The notes under the pieces are model-generated. The model ran no database searches. It was not told where the DNA came from and saw only the letters and a list, made by a program, of their open reading frames with translations. From assembly GCA_963823525.1 (NCBI GenBank), contig CAWGLW010000006.1, forward strand, positions 496,001 through 560,000: a stretch of 64,000 bases of DNA, written 5' to 3'. The DNA is from CAWGLW01 sp963823525 (GTDB lineage Bacteria; Pseudomonadota; Gammaproteobacteria; Steroidobacterales; Steroidobacteraceae). Position 1 is the stretch's first letter, and every line of letters begins with the position of its first letter. The translations under genes and the position numbers were made by a program. This document shows, piece by piece, positions 8,733 through 16,725 of the stretch.

Positions 8733-9872
8733 TCAACGATCCTTCTGCGGTGGCGCATATCGCCAGACGTCATCATCTACCCGATCGAAGTTGATCTGTG
8801 GCGGCAGGTCGAACCGCTCGCGGTCACCGCCGAAGGTATAAACGGCAGGCCGGTTGCCGCCACGACCACCCTTGACGGTGAGGATGTCGAAGTCGTACTT
8901 CACATCATCAGGCGACTGCGCATTCCACGGCGAGTCCGAGACCTTGCGCCATTGGGCGCCATTACGACTGACCCAAACGTCCGTCGGGTTCTGCAGAAGT
9001 CCGAAGCCGCCAACACAAACGATTTCATTGATGAGCACAGAACACTTGTGTCCAGGACGCGCACTCCACTGCGCTTGCGCAGTGACCAGCTCCCAGTTGG
9101 CTCCATCACGCGTACGCCACACATCGTTGAAATATGGCGGCGTACAAAAAGGTAACGGCTCGCAGACAAATCCGTCCTCACCGCCCAGTAAGTAAATATA
9201 GCCGCCCTTGACGACCGCCGCTGCGCCGGCACGCGGCTCCCAGCCCGCAGCATGCGTAACCGGCTTCCAGGTGCGTCCATCCTTTGACTTCCAGACGTCA
9301 TTGAAGAATATGCGCCCGGTCCCGCCGGTGGATACGTCGTCGCCCTGACTGCCGCCGAAGACGTAAATCTCTCCGTTGAAAACAACGCTGCTGAGTCCCG
9401 CACGACCCGCCCAGCCGGCGTCCGCCGTCATTTGCTTCCAGGTCACGCCATCGGAACTGCGCCAGACATCGCTGAAGAAGTTCGAGGGCGAACCAAAACT
9501 GCCGAAGTCCTGCCCGCCCAGCACGAACATGTACTTACCCATGGTGACTGCTTCAAAGTAGGCGCGAGCCGGCCATTGCTGGTCGGTTAGGTATCGCCAT
9601 GACGCGCCCTTGTCATCGCTGCGCCAGACATCGGACCAGATAATGCTCGCAAACGGTATATCCGGGCTGAGCGGCGTGCGGCCACCCATCAGGTAGAGAC
9701 TATTGCGCAGCTCAACGACCTGCAGTCCAGCTCTCGGTGCCCAGGCACCGTTGTCCCCCTCGAAAACCCGAGTCCATTGATATGTTTCGAAACTATTCGA
9801 AGACGCAGCATTGACTGACTCGGTCGTCAGAAGCGTCGAGACCATCAGTACGGCGGCGATAAGATATCTCAC
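8733..9872 (-). CDS. Secreted kelch-repeat protein
   Basis: A 379-residue exported protein with a signal peptide ending NAA, followed by about six kelch-like repeats. Each contains a sequence such as YLMGG, FVLGGQD, YVFGGSQG, YLLGGED or VCVGGFG, and a DVWRS or DVWKS turn about 20-30 residues later. It should fold into a beta-propeller in the periplasm or outside the cell, a fold used for binding. The start is GTG, with GGGGAAG about seven bases upstream. No catalytic motif is seen. The gene stands alone between the IS3 remnant and a repeat-rich spacer. Confidence 0.8.
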   Translation of the reverse strand: MRYLIAAVLMVSTLLTTESVNAASSNSFETYQWTRVFEGDNGAWAPRAGLQVVELRNSLYLMGGRTPLSPDIPFASIIWSDVWRSDDKGASWRYLTDQQWPARAYFEAVTMGKYMFVLGGQDFGSFGSPSNFFSDVWRSSDGVTWKQMTADAGWAGRAGLSSVVFNGEIYVFGGSQGDDVSTGGTGRIFFNDVWKSKDGRTWKPVTHAAGWEPRAGAAAVVKGGYIYLLGGEDGFVCEPLPFCTPPYFNDVWRTRDGANWELVTAQAQWSARPGHKCSVLINEIVCVGGFGLLQNPTDVWVSRNGAQWRKVSDSPWNAQSPDDVKYDFDILTVKGGRGGNRPAVYTFGGDRERFDLPPQINFDRVDDDVWRYAPPQKDR

Positions 9873-10244
9873 GGCGCTCTTCCCCTTGCTAGCTCTTGTA
9901 TACGAACTTTTCCAGACAAAGGTTAAACGTAATCAGGCGGACGAAGCCGATCATTAAACATAATGAGGGCATCATGGCGGCAGCCCGAATTCAAATTTCT
10001 GGCCATCGAATCCGCCGCACACACGCAAATAGCATCACACGCCCGGCGCACGGAGTGAAATTCCGAGTACCCGGCGATCAGCGTAGATTCGATACAGACT
10101 CCCGAACAGTCTCCGGGTGATACCCGAAACCCCATGATGCTCAACAAGACGGGGGGTGGTGGCCAGGGACAGACTGATTCGCGGATCTTCAGTCCCGTGC
10201 CCGTGGAATTCGCTTCAGGTGCATCCAAGGGCTAGCCGGGGTGG
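9873..10244. other. Gene-free spacer with repeat copy A
   Basis: I see no protein-like frame in this 372-base gap. It contains the left copy of the 80-bp repeat described separately. The stretch 9890-9970 is AT-richer than its surroundings and is probably the kelch gene promoter region. Confidence 0.4.
10104..10183 (+). repeat. 80-bp direct repeat, copy A
   Basis: This block recurs in the same orientation at 13140-13218. The last 60 bases, ending CCAGGGACAGACTGATTCGCG, agree at roughly nine in ten positions. The first 20 agree less well. The GGGACAGACTGATT core resembles repeats seen next to REP-associated tyrosine transposases in other genomes, which is recalled rather than checked. Confidence 0.7.
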
Positions 10245-10541
10245 CTACTGTGTCCACCAGGGTTGGGAGACAAAGGCCTGAGCCTCCTCTTTTCTGCCAG
10301 GCCCGAAGAACGAGCGGATGGAGTCGTCCCGGTCGCAGCGCCAGAACTCTGCCGCCAACGCCTCGTTCACGATCTTGAAGTAGCCGGCCGCATGCTGCTC
10401 TTCGAGGAAACTGCGGTAGGCATCGAGCGGCTCGGGTCCGCCCTGCTGGAAGATTATCCGCCCGTCTTCCTGCACACAGTATCGGGGCTCGTTGAACGTC
10501 CTGTTACCGTACGCGCCTGTCGCCTGACTTTCGTTTCTCAT
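10245..10541 (-). CDS. Hypothetical protein
   Basis: A 98-residue frame starting at MRNESQAT has protein-like composition, rich in Glu, Phe and Trp and ending in FVSQPWWTQ. It has no signal peptide or membrane segment and I recognise no family. The ribosome binding site is weak (GGTGTGGCGG). It lies within the segment bracketed by the 80-bp direct repeats, so it may have travelled with the TolB/TPR gene. It may or may not be expressed. Confidence 0.45.
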   Translation of the reverse strand: MRNESQATGAYGNRTFNEPRYCVQEDGRIIFQQGGPEPLDAYRSFLEEQHAAGYFKIVNEALAAEFWRCDRDDSIRSFFGPGRKEEAQAFVSQPWWTQ

Positions 10542-10740
10542 CCGCCACACCGTCCGTGACGACGATCAGTTGACGTTTTTCGGCATCGCCCGCCATTGAG
10601 AAACGCTACCTCGACGGATTTACAGGTGTCGTTGGTAGAAGTCGGCCGGATTACGAGGACTGTCGGCACAGGGGCCACCTTTCAATCTCCGCGGTTAACT
10701 TGCCGCGAGCGCTACAATAGCCTGAGCAAGGAGCGAAGCG

Positions 10741-12900
10741 GTGACCGACCGACCTGGAGAGCTTGAGGCCCGCAGCGTGTGGGCCAGATTGCGTCGTCGC
10801 AAAGTGGTTCAGTGGGGGATCACTTATGCTGCGGGCGCCTGGATCTTCCTGCAAGGCCTTGAATACGCGGTCGAGACATTCGGTTGGCCGGAGTCGATCC
10901 GCGCGTTGCTGACGCTGGCCCTGCTGTTCGCACTTCCCATGGTGCTCGTGCTGGCCTGGTATCACGGCGACAAGGGCCAGCAACGTGTCACTGGCGGCGA
11001 ACTCGCGTGGATCATGATGTTTGGACTTCTCGGGATCGGTGGACTCTGGCTCTACGGAGGACGGAGCGAATCGCCCGCTCCGCCGCCGGGCAGGCCAACA
11101 ATTGCGAGCACCCATGTGCTCGCAGAGGAACAGCCTTCGATCGCAGTCCTTCCCTTTGAGAACCGCAGTCGCGTCCCGGACGATGCCTTCTTCGTAGACG
11201 GCATTCATGACGACATTCTGACTCAGCTCACCAAGATTGGGTCGCTCAGAGTCATAGCCCGCACGTCGGTGGAGCAGTTCCGGAATACAAGGCTGTCAAC
11301 CAGATTGATTGCCGAACAGCTGGGAGTGACCAACATTTTGGAAGGGGGTGTGCAGCGTGCCGGAGACCGTGTGCGCATCAACGTCCAGCTCATTGATGGA
11401 CGGACCGACGCGCATATCTGGGCCGAGACGTACGACCATGAGCTGACTGCAACGAACATATTCGTCATCCAGAGCGAAGTCGCTGCGCGCATTGCCAGTG
11501 CGCTCGAAGCTTCCCTGACGACGGATGAACGCGCGAGTGTCAATACGATCCCTACCGACGACCTCGACGCCTGGCTGGCTTACCAGCTCGGCAAACAGCG
11601 CATGGCCAGACGGACGAGCGAGAGTCTGGCCGAGGCAGAAACCTTCTTTGCACGGGCGATCGATCTCGACCCGAAGTTCGCGCTCGCTCACGTAGGTCTG
11701 GGCAACACGCTGATCCTCCAAATCGACTATAGCAGTGCACCGAGAGCCGAGAATCTGGCCAGGGCCGATAAGGTAATCAGTGCAGCCCTCAAACTCGACC
11801 AGGACCTGGCGGACGCGTGGGCCTCCTCTGCCCTCATCCGTGCGAACGACGAAGAGTACGATCGAGCCTGGGAGGAGTTCCGGCGTGCCATTGCCCTCAA
11901 TCCCAATTACGCGACAGCCTATCACTGGTTCAGTCACTGGCTGGGACAGCGGGATCGCCCAAGCGAAGCGCTCAGCTATGCGGAGAAATCTGTTGAACTG
12001 GACCCCCTGTCCGCAATCATAAACGTCAACCTTGGCGAACAGCTCGGCAGGAACGGACGCTTTGATGAGGCGGAGCTGCGTTACCGCAAGGCCCTCGAGA
12101 TCGATGATTCGATGCCCGCGACCTACGCGCTGCTTGGGCGCCTGAGAGCTTACGCGCGAGACGACTTAGCCGGTGGAGTCGATTTTCTTGAGGAGGCGAT
12201 GAGACTGGATCCGGGTAATCCGGATCATGCTTGCTGGCTCGCAACGATCTATTTCGATCTCGGCGATGATATTAAGGCGAGCGAGGCAATCGCGACGGCG
12301 CTTGAGCACTCACCAGAGGAGGCATGTGTTCGCACGGTATCCGCCGGCATGAAGCTTTACCAGCAGGGTGTGCAGGCCACACTGCCGCAAGCCTCCGCGC
12401 TGGGCGCCACCGACGCGAAAATGGCCAGGTTCATGTTCGCGTTTGCCGACATCAGCCGCGGCCGGTATGAGAGTGCTCGCGCACGGTATGCCGATGCCTA
12501 TCCCGGGTGGCTGGAAGAAAAACCGCTCCAGATCGACGGGGGCAGCTGGGATGATGCCGTATTCTTCGCGCTGGTTCTTCAGTACTGCGGCGAGACAAAG
12601 CTTGCAGGGAAGATACTGGGTGCGAGTGAACAGGTGATTAACAAGATTCCACGTCTGGGCGCCACAGGCTACGGTATTGGCGACGTAAAAATACTCGCCC
12701 TGCGCGGCAAGAAGACCGAGGCCTTGGCCGCGTTGAGGGAAGCAAAACGTGAAGGATGGCGCGGCCCGTACTGGCGCTGGGCGCGGGACAAAGAACCGAC
12801 GCTCGCCTCTATACGCGGGGAACCGGAGTTCAAAGCGATCTTCGCTGAAATCGAAAGGGACATGAGTACCCAGCGGGCCGAACTCGCTGCTCGACGTTAG
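10741..12900 (+). CDS. Membrane-anchored TolB-like/TPR protein
   Basis: A 719-residue protein with a short cytoplasmic start, two or three N-terminal membrane segments (about 23-45, 55-77 and 88-105), a TolB/FlgO-like domain (about 130-270, beginning SIAVLPFENRS and including ILEGGVQRAGDRVRINVQLI), and then tetratricopeptide repeats to about residue 560 (for example AEAETFFARAIDLDPKFALA). Proteins of this type often carry a cyclase, kinase or winged-helix domain at the N-terminus; here only membrane helices are present. The start is GTG behind AGGAGCG. It is probably a protein-interaction or stress-sensing scaffold in the membrane. The precise role is unknown. Confidence 0.8.
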   Translation: MTDRPGELEARSVWARLRRRKVVQWGITYAAGAWIFLQGLEYAVETFGWPESIRALLTLALLFALPMVLVLAWYHGDKGQQRVTGGELAWIMMFGLLGIGGLWLYGGRSESPAPPPGRPTIASTHVLAEEQPSIAVLPFENRSRVPDDAFFVDGIHDDILTQLTKIGSLRVIARTSVEQFRNTRLSTRLIAEQLGVTNILEGGVQRAGDRVRINVQLIDGRTDAHIWAETYDHELTATNIFVIQSEVAARIASALEASLTTDERASVNTIPTDDLDAWLAYQLGKQRMARRTSESLAEAETFFARAIDLDPKFALAHVGLGNTLILQIDYSSAPRAENLARADKVISAALKLDQDLADAWASSALIRANDEEYDRAWEEFRRAIALNPNYATAYHWFSHWLGQRDRPSEALSYAEKSVELDPLSAIINVNLGEQLGRNGRFDEAELRYRKALEIDDSMPATYALLGRLRAYARDDLAGGVDFLEEAMRLDPGNPDHACWLATIYFDLGDDIKASEAIATALEHSPEEACVRTVSAGMKLYQQGVQATLPQASALGATDAKMARFMFAFADISRGRYESARARYADAYPGWLEEKPLQIDGGSWDDAVFFALVLQYCGETKLAGKILGASEQVINKIPRLGATGYGIGDVKILALRGKKTEALAALREAKREGWRGPYWRWARDKEPTLASIRGEPEFKAIFAEIERDMSTQRAELAARR

Positions 12901-13389
12901 TGACTTCCTTCGAGAAAAGACAACACCAGAATCATCGTGTCAGAGCAGCATCTGGCCTGGTCGTGCCGCGCCTTTGCGAAGGGAAAGAATTCCCGGTCGG
13001 TCCCATAATCGCTGGAAGAAACTGCTGTCGCGCAAGGAGAGATACGACGAACCGGCAGGCCATCAGCAGCGAAACGCCCCACGAACCCACCCATTTTCCG
13101 GACGTCCGCCGTTCGGTCGCCTCCAGTATCCGCACGGCCGAATAGTCCGCCGGTTATACCGGAAAACCCATGAGGCTCAACAAGACGGGAGTGGTGGCCA
13201 GGGACAGACTGATTCGCGAAGCGAATGTTTCGAGCGACATCAGCTAAGCCGTTGTTTTGAATTGAATGGTCTTGAACCGGGCTCGATGCAGCAGGGTCCG
13301 CAATGGGAGGGTTCATTGACGGCCGTCCAACGGCGTGCAATAACGACGCGCGCGATCTAACAACTACTAGAATTCGGGGAAATCGAAAC
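12901..13389. other. Gene-free spacer with repeat copy B
   Basis: This 489-base gap between the TPR gene and the subtilisin gene shows no reliable reading frame on either strand. It contains copy B of the 80-bp repeat (13140-13218), followed at once by a short palindrome, ATTCGCGAAGCGAAT. The last 100 bases should include the subtilisin promoter. Confidence 0.4.
13140..13218 (+). repeat. 80-bp direct repeat, copy B
   Basis: This is the second copy of the block at 10104-10183, in the same orientation and with one single-base length difference by eye. The two copies bracket about 3 kb holding the hypothetical gene and the TolB/TPR gene. Confidence 0.7.
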
Positions 13390-14751
13390 ATGCACGTCAA
13401 GTCAGTAATTATCGGACTGGCGGTGACAGCACTGTCACCGAGCGCGGCTGTGCACGCGGCCGCCACGGAAGCGGAAATTGTTGCCAAATGTCAGGGTCTG
13501 TACGCGACCGTGTTTGGCGTTCCAAATTCCGAACCGTTGGGCGTCTGCCAATGGAACATGGCGCTGATCAACGCCAGTGGTGACGGGAGTTACGGGCACG
13601 CCACCGGGAAAGGCGTCACGGTGGGTGTAATCGACAGCGGCGTCGATTTTACCCATCCGGACATCGCGCCGAATCTCGATGTCGAGCGTTCCTGCTCATT
13701 TATCTTTACTGATACGCCGACGGCGGATCCGGCGGAGATTGCCAATGGAGACTGCTCAAACAAGGGAGCCGTCCAGGACCTGAACGGTCATGGCAGCCAC
13801 ACAGCCTCGACCATTGCAGCTCCCATCAATGGCATAGGCATCGCCGGCGTAGCGCCTGAGGCCACGATCGTGGCTCTAAAGGCCTGCACCGAAGTTGGCT
13901 ATTGCTTTGCGGACTCGGTCGCGGCCGCACTGAGATATGCCGGTGACAACGGCATCGACATCGTCAATCTGAGCCTGTATGCAGATCCTTACCTGTATTA
14001 CTGCAAGTCCGACGCTGAGCAACGGTCGATTCTGAAGGAACTCGAGTCGGCGGCTCGTTATGCTCAACAGCGCGGCGTGCTGATCGTCGCCTCTTCTGGA
14101 AACCAGGCCTCCGATCTGCAGCACCCCGGCATCGACGCCTCAAGCCCGGACTGGCCGCCCGGATCTGCGGAAGTGCGGGACGTCGGCAACAACTGCCGGG
14201 TGGTCGCGGCCGAGTTGCCGGGCGTGATGACCGTTTCAGCGACCGGGCCAATCGGTTACCCGGGTTACGATCTGTGGATTGCCGATTACTCGAGCGTTGG
14301 GATGTCGCGCGTAGACGTGACGGCGCCGGGCGGGGATTACTTCCGCGCGACAGGTACGGCGCAGGATGCGGTGCTGGCCGCAGTGAGCAATACCAGCGAC
14401 CCGGACAACGGAATCTGGGACTTCTACGACTTTATCGAGAGCGTGCTCCCTCAATACGATGGGCTGACCGTTCTGGATGCCTCAGGCAACCGCTATGCGT
14501 ATCTGAACGGCACGAGCATGTCTTCGCCTCACGCGGCAGGCGTTGCAGCCCTGGTCAAGGAGATTCATCCGGGTTGGATGCCCGGAGCGATCAAGGCCGC
14601 CGTGCAACGCACGACGCAGCATCTGGACTGCCCGGCGGACTGGTCGCCCTTGAACGACGCAGATGAACGAGAAAAATGCTACGGAAAGAATGGTAGAACC
14701 TCGTTCTTCGGCCACGGCATGATCGATGCCGGGGCGGCATCTCAGGAATAG
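13390..14751 (+). CDS. Secreted subtilisin-family serine protease (S8)
   Basis: A 453-residue exported protease with a signal peptide (to about residue 24). The S8 catalytic triad is visible: Asp82 in GVIDSGVDFTHP, His134 in LNGHGSHTAS, and the Ser in NGTSMSSPHAAG near residue 375. The spacer between signal peptide and catalytic domain is only about 45 residues, too short for a full I9 propeptide. Several Cys residues suggest disulfides. The start ATG is preceded by GGGGA nine bases upstream; an in-frame ATG 87 bases further upstream would place unlikely residues before the signal peptide. No maturation partner lies nearby. Confidence 0.9.
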   Translation: MHVKSVIIGLAVTALSPSAAVHAAATEAEIVAKCQGLYATVFGVPNSEPLGVCQWNMALINASGDGSYGHATGKGVTVGVIDSGVDFTHPDIAPNLDVERSCSFIFTDTPTADPAEIANGDCSNKGAVQDLNGHGSHTASTIAAPINGIGIAGVAPEATIVALKACTEVGYCFADSVAAALRYAGDNGIDIVNLSLYADPYLYYCKSDAEQRSILKELESAARYAQQRGVLIVASSGNQASDLQHPGIDASSPDWPPGSAEVRDVGNNCRVVAAELPGVMTVSATGPIGYPGYDLWIADYSSVGMSRVDVTAPGGDYFRATGTAQDAVLAAVSNTSDPDNGIWDFYDFIESVLPQYDGLTVLDASGNRYAYLNGTSMSSPHAAGVAALVKEIHPGWMPGAIKAAVQRTTQHLDCPADWSPLNDADEREKCYGKNGRTSFFGHGMIDAGAASQE

Positions 14752-14996
14752 GAAACGGACCCCTGGAACTGGCCGGAGGTCGTGGTCCTGACTGCCGGGA
14801 TCACGGCCTCCGCCGGGTCAAGAAAGCTCTGATCGACTTCTGACGCGTCGAAAGCGCGAATCGCCTCCAGGACCAGATCGATCCCGAAGCGGCTGAGGAG
14901 TTGAGTCTTTAAGCCAGATCCTTTAACACCGGGCGTCTCCCGCGCCGTGATTTTCGCGGTACCAGACTCCGCATCGACTCGAGCTTGCCGAAGCAC
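14742..14996 (-). other. Possible short reading frame downstream of the RimK-like gene
   Basis: On the minus strand a frame overlaps the end of the RimK-like gene and runs to a stop inside the last bases of the convergent subtilisin gene. Its second half reads like protein (FGIDLVLEAIRAFDASEVDQ). There is no good start or ribosome binding site outside the RimK-like gene. It could be a leftover of a longer protein or chance. Confidence 0.2.
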
Positions 14997-16084
14997 AGCA
15001 ACTTGTCCCGCGCCTCGAGCACGCGATCAGAGCGCGGGTTTGGAATGATCTTGGTGCCGCGATACAAGGTAAGCACATTGATATCCTGCTGCGACAGTTT
15101 CGTCTCCAGAATCGTTTGCCCGACATACTTGGATCCCTCGGGCAGATAGATCTCGCTGACGCCATAGCCTTTGCTGACCGTCAGGCGCTGGCGGACATCG
15201 ATCTCCGGAAAATCCACCTGGGCCGCAATGTAGTCGATTACGGCACCGGCGATATCCAGACCCGTGCATTTCTCGATTCCCTCCAATCCCGGAGATGAAT
15301 TGACTTCCATGATCTGCGGTCCGGTCTTGCTCTCCAGCATGTCGACTCCGGCCACGCGCAAGCCCGTTATCTGCGCGGCGCGAACCGCGGTCTCGCTGTA
15401 CTCGGCGCTAAGCTCCACGGCCTCTGCGACACCGCCCCGGTGTACATTGCTGCGAAACTCCTGACCCTGTGCCACGCGCCTCATGGCTGCCACTACGCGG
15501 TCACCGACGACCAACGCGCGGATGTCCTTACCCTTACTCTCGGCAACGAATTTCTGAATCAAGACGTTCTGTTTCTGGCTTTGCAGGAGTTCGATGATTG
15601 ACTCCGCAGCCTTGGTGGTTTCGGCCAACAAGACTCCAATTCCCTGGGTGCCCTCAATCAATTTGATAATGACCGGCGCCCCGCCGACCCGCTCAATGGC
15701 CGGAATCACATCCTTCTTGTCTCTTACGAACGTGGTTCGCGGAATCCCGATGTGGTGACGGCTAAGGACCTGGAGGCTGCGCAATTTGTCGCGGGAACTC
15801 GCGATGCCGTGCGCGGGATTAGCACAAAAAATATCCATCTCCTGGAATTGCCGTACGACGGCTGTACCGTAGTAAGTGATGGACGCACCGATCCTTGGTA
15901 GCACAGCGTCGTAGTGACTCAGATGTTTCTGCCGATAGTACAAATCGGGTGCGCCCTGCTGCAGATCGATGGCGAACTTCAGCGTGTTCAGTACCTTGAC
16001 GGTGTGATTGCGCTGCAACGCGGCCTCCTTGAGGCGACGCGTGCTGTAGGACTTGGGTCCGCAGGACAGGATCGCAAGCTTCAT
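14909..16084 (-). CDS. RimK-like ATP-grasp ligase with C-terminal RCK_C-type domain
   Basis: A 391-residue protein whose first 300 residues match RimK, the ATP-grasp enzyme that adds glutamate to ribosomal protein S6. Visible motifs are the N-terminal AILSCGPKSYSTRRL, GGAPVIIKLIEGTQGIGV (ATP-binding lysine and loop), RVVAAMRRVAQGQEFRSNVHRGG, and the metal-site IMEVNSSPGLEGIE. The remaining residues, about 300-375 (SEIYLPEGSKYVGQTILE and DINVLTLYRGTKIIPNPRSD), look like an RCK_C/TrkA_C ligand-binding domain, which standard RimK lacks. The ATG has GGAGAG just upstream. The substrate may be S6 or another acceptor. Confidence 0.85.
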   Translation of the reverse strand: MKLAILSCGPKSYSTRRLKEAALQRNHTVKVLNTLKFAIDLQQGAPDLYYRQKHLSHYDAVLPRIGASITYYGTAVVRQFQEMDIFCANPAHGIASSRDKLRSLQVLSRHHIGIPRTTFVRDKKDVIPAIERVGGAPVIIKLIEGTQGIGVLLAETTKAAESIIELLQSQKQNVLIQKFVAESKGKDIRALVVGDRVVAAMRRVAQGQEFRSNVHRGGVAEAVELSAEYSETAVRAAQITGLRVAGVDMLESKTGPQIMEVNSSPGLEGIEKCTGLDIAGAVIDYIAAQVDFPEIDVRQRLTVSKGYGVSEIYLPEGSKYVGQTILETKLSQQDINVLTLYRGTKIIPNPRSDRVLEARDKLLCFGKLESMRSLVPRKSRRGRRPVLKDLA

Positions 16085-16262
16085 ATTCTCTCCGCATTTG
16101 GTTTATGCACAATTGATGTTTCCAATTCAGCATACACGAGTCACCATTTGACCTGATCGTTCGGCCAACCGGATATGCCGGCACCAGGAATTCGATATTC
16201 CGCGTTGCGGTGCCGCCCATACATCAAGCAGCTCCCGATCGCTCATTGCGGCTGTTCGCTAA

Positions 16263-16601
16263 CTAAAGAGACGCTTCCAGCGTCTCCCACGGCTCATCGA
16301 GCCCATTGACCCAGTAATCCAATGGCAAATCTGCAAGGAGTTCTTTCCAGGTATCCGCTTCCGTATCCAGCCCAAGACGTCTCAATCGGCAATGAACATC
16401 CACGAAAGCGAGCGGACAAACTTTCGTTCAACGGCCGAGGGGCCGGGCGTCCAAGCGCTGCGCCAGGCCACGTGTCGTTGTCATCGCGAGGAACCCCTGT
16501 GCGACGGATTCGCAGAATTGCGCCGCGATCCAGACCTGTGCGTCGATACGACCCTTCTCAATAGCGTTCGTTCGTGTTGTAAGGAAATTATCACCCGACA
16601 C
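16263..16601 (-). pseudogene. Hypothetical protein gene interrupted by one TGA
   Basis: A single minus-strand frame reads from a GTG at 16601 through NAIEKGRIDAQVWIAAQFCE and GLAQRLDARPLGR. It then meets a TGA at 16428-16430 and continues in the same frame through AFVDVHCRLRRLGLDTEADT and LPLDYWVNGLDEPWETLEAS to a TAG at 16263-16265. Both halves look like genuine soluble, helical protein of about 112 residues in total. A CGA to TGA change is the simplest cause. I do not recognise the family. A sequencing error is the main alternative. Confidence 0.5.
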
Positions 16602-16667
16602 AAGAGGCCGAGCCGCCAGGCAGCTGGCGGTCGACGATTGATGTCACGGCAATGCTCGTGCAACGAA

Positions 16668-16702
16668 CGGCCGCCGACCTCTAAGTGTTAGGCCGGCGGC
16701 CG
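16668..16702 (-). terminator. Hairpin downstream of the secreted protein gene
   Basis: A 13-base stem with one mismatch (16668-16680 with 16690-16702) and a 9-base loop lies 24 bases past the stop codon of the minus-strand gene at 16726. The following bases on that strand are only mildly T-rich, so it may stop transcription weakly or protect the mRNA end. Confidence 0.5.
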
Positions 16703-16725
16703 TCGTGCAGGACAGGTCGGGCCGG

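Larger units (their letters stand above)
16085..16725. other. Spacer holding a pseudogene and a hairpin
   Basis: This 641-base gap holds the RimK-like gene promoter region (16085-16200, AT-rich), a pseudogene on the minus strand (16263-16601) and a strong hairpin (16668-16702), each listed separately. I see nothing else in it. Confidence 0.5.

Noticed and set aside
12897..13260. Minus-strand frames downstream of the TolB/TPR gene
   Set aside because: One contains a hydrophobic stretch, but start, ribosome binding site and any family match are missing, and the repeat runs through the frames.
16428..16430. TGA in the pseudogene as a selenocysteine codon
   Set aside because: The flanking residues (LGR and TKVC) do not resemble a redox motif and no SECIS-like hairpin was evident just downstream. 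A nonsense change is simpler.
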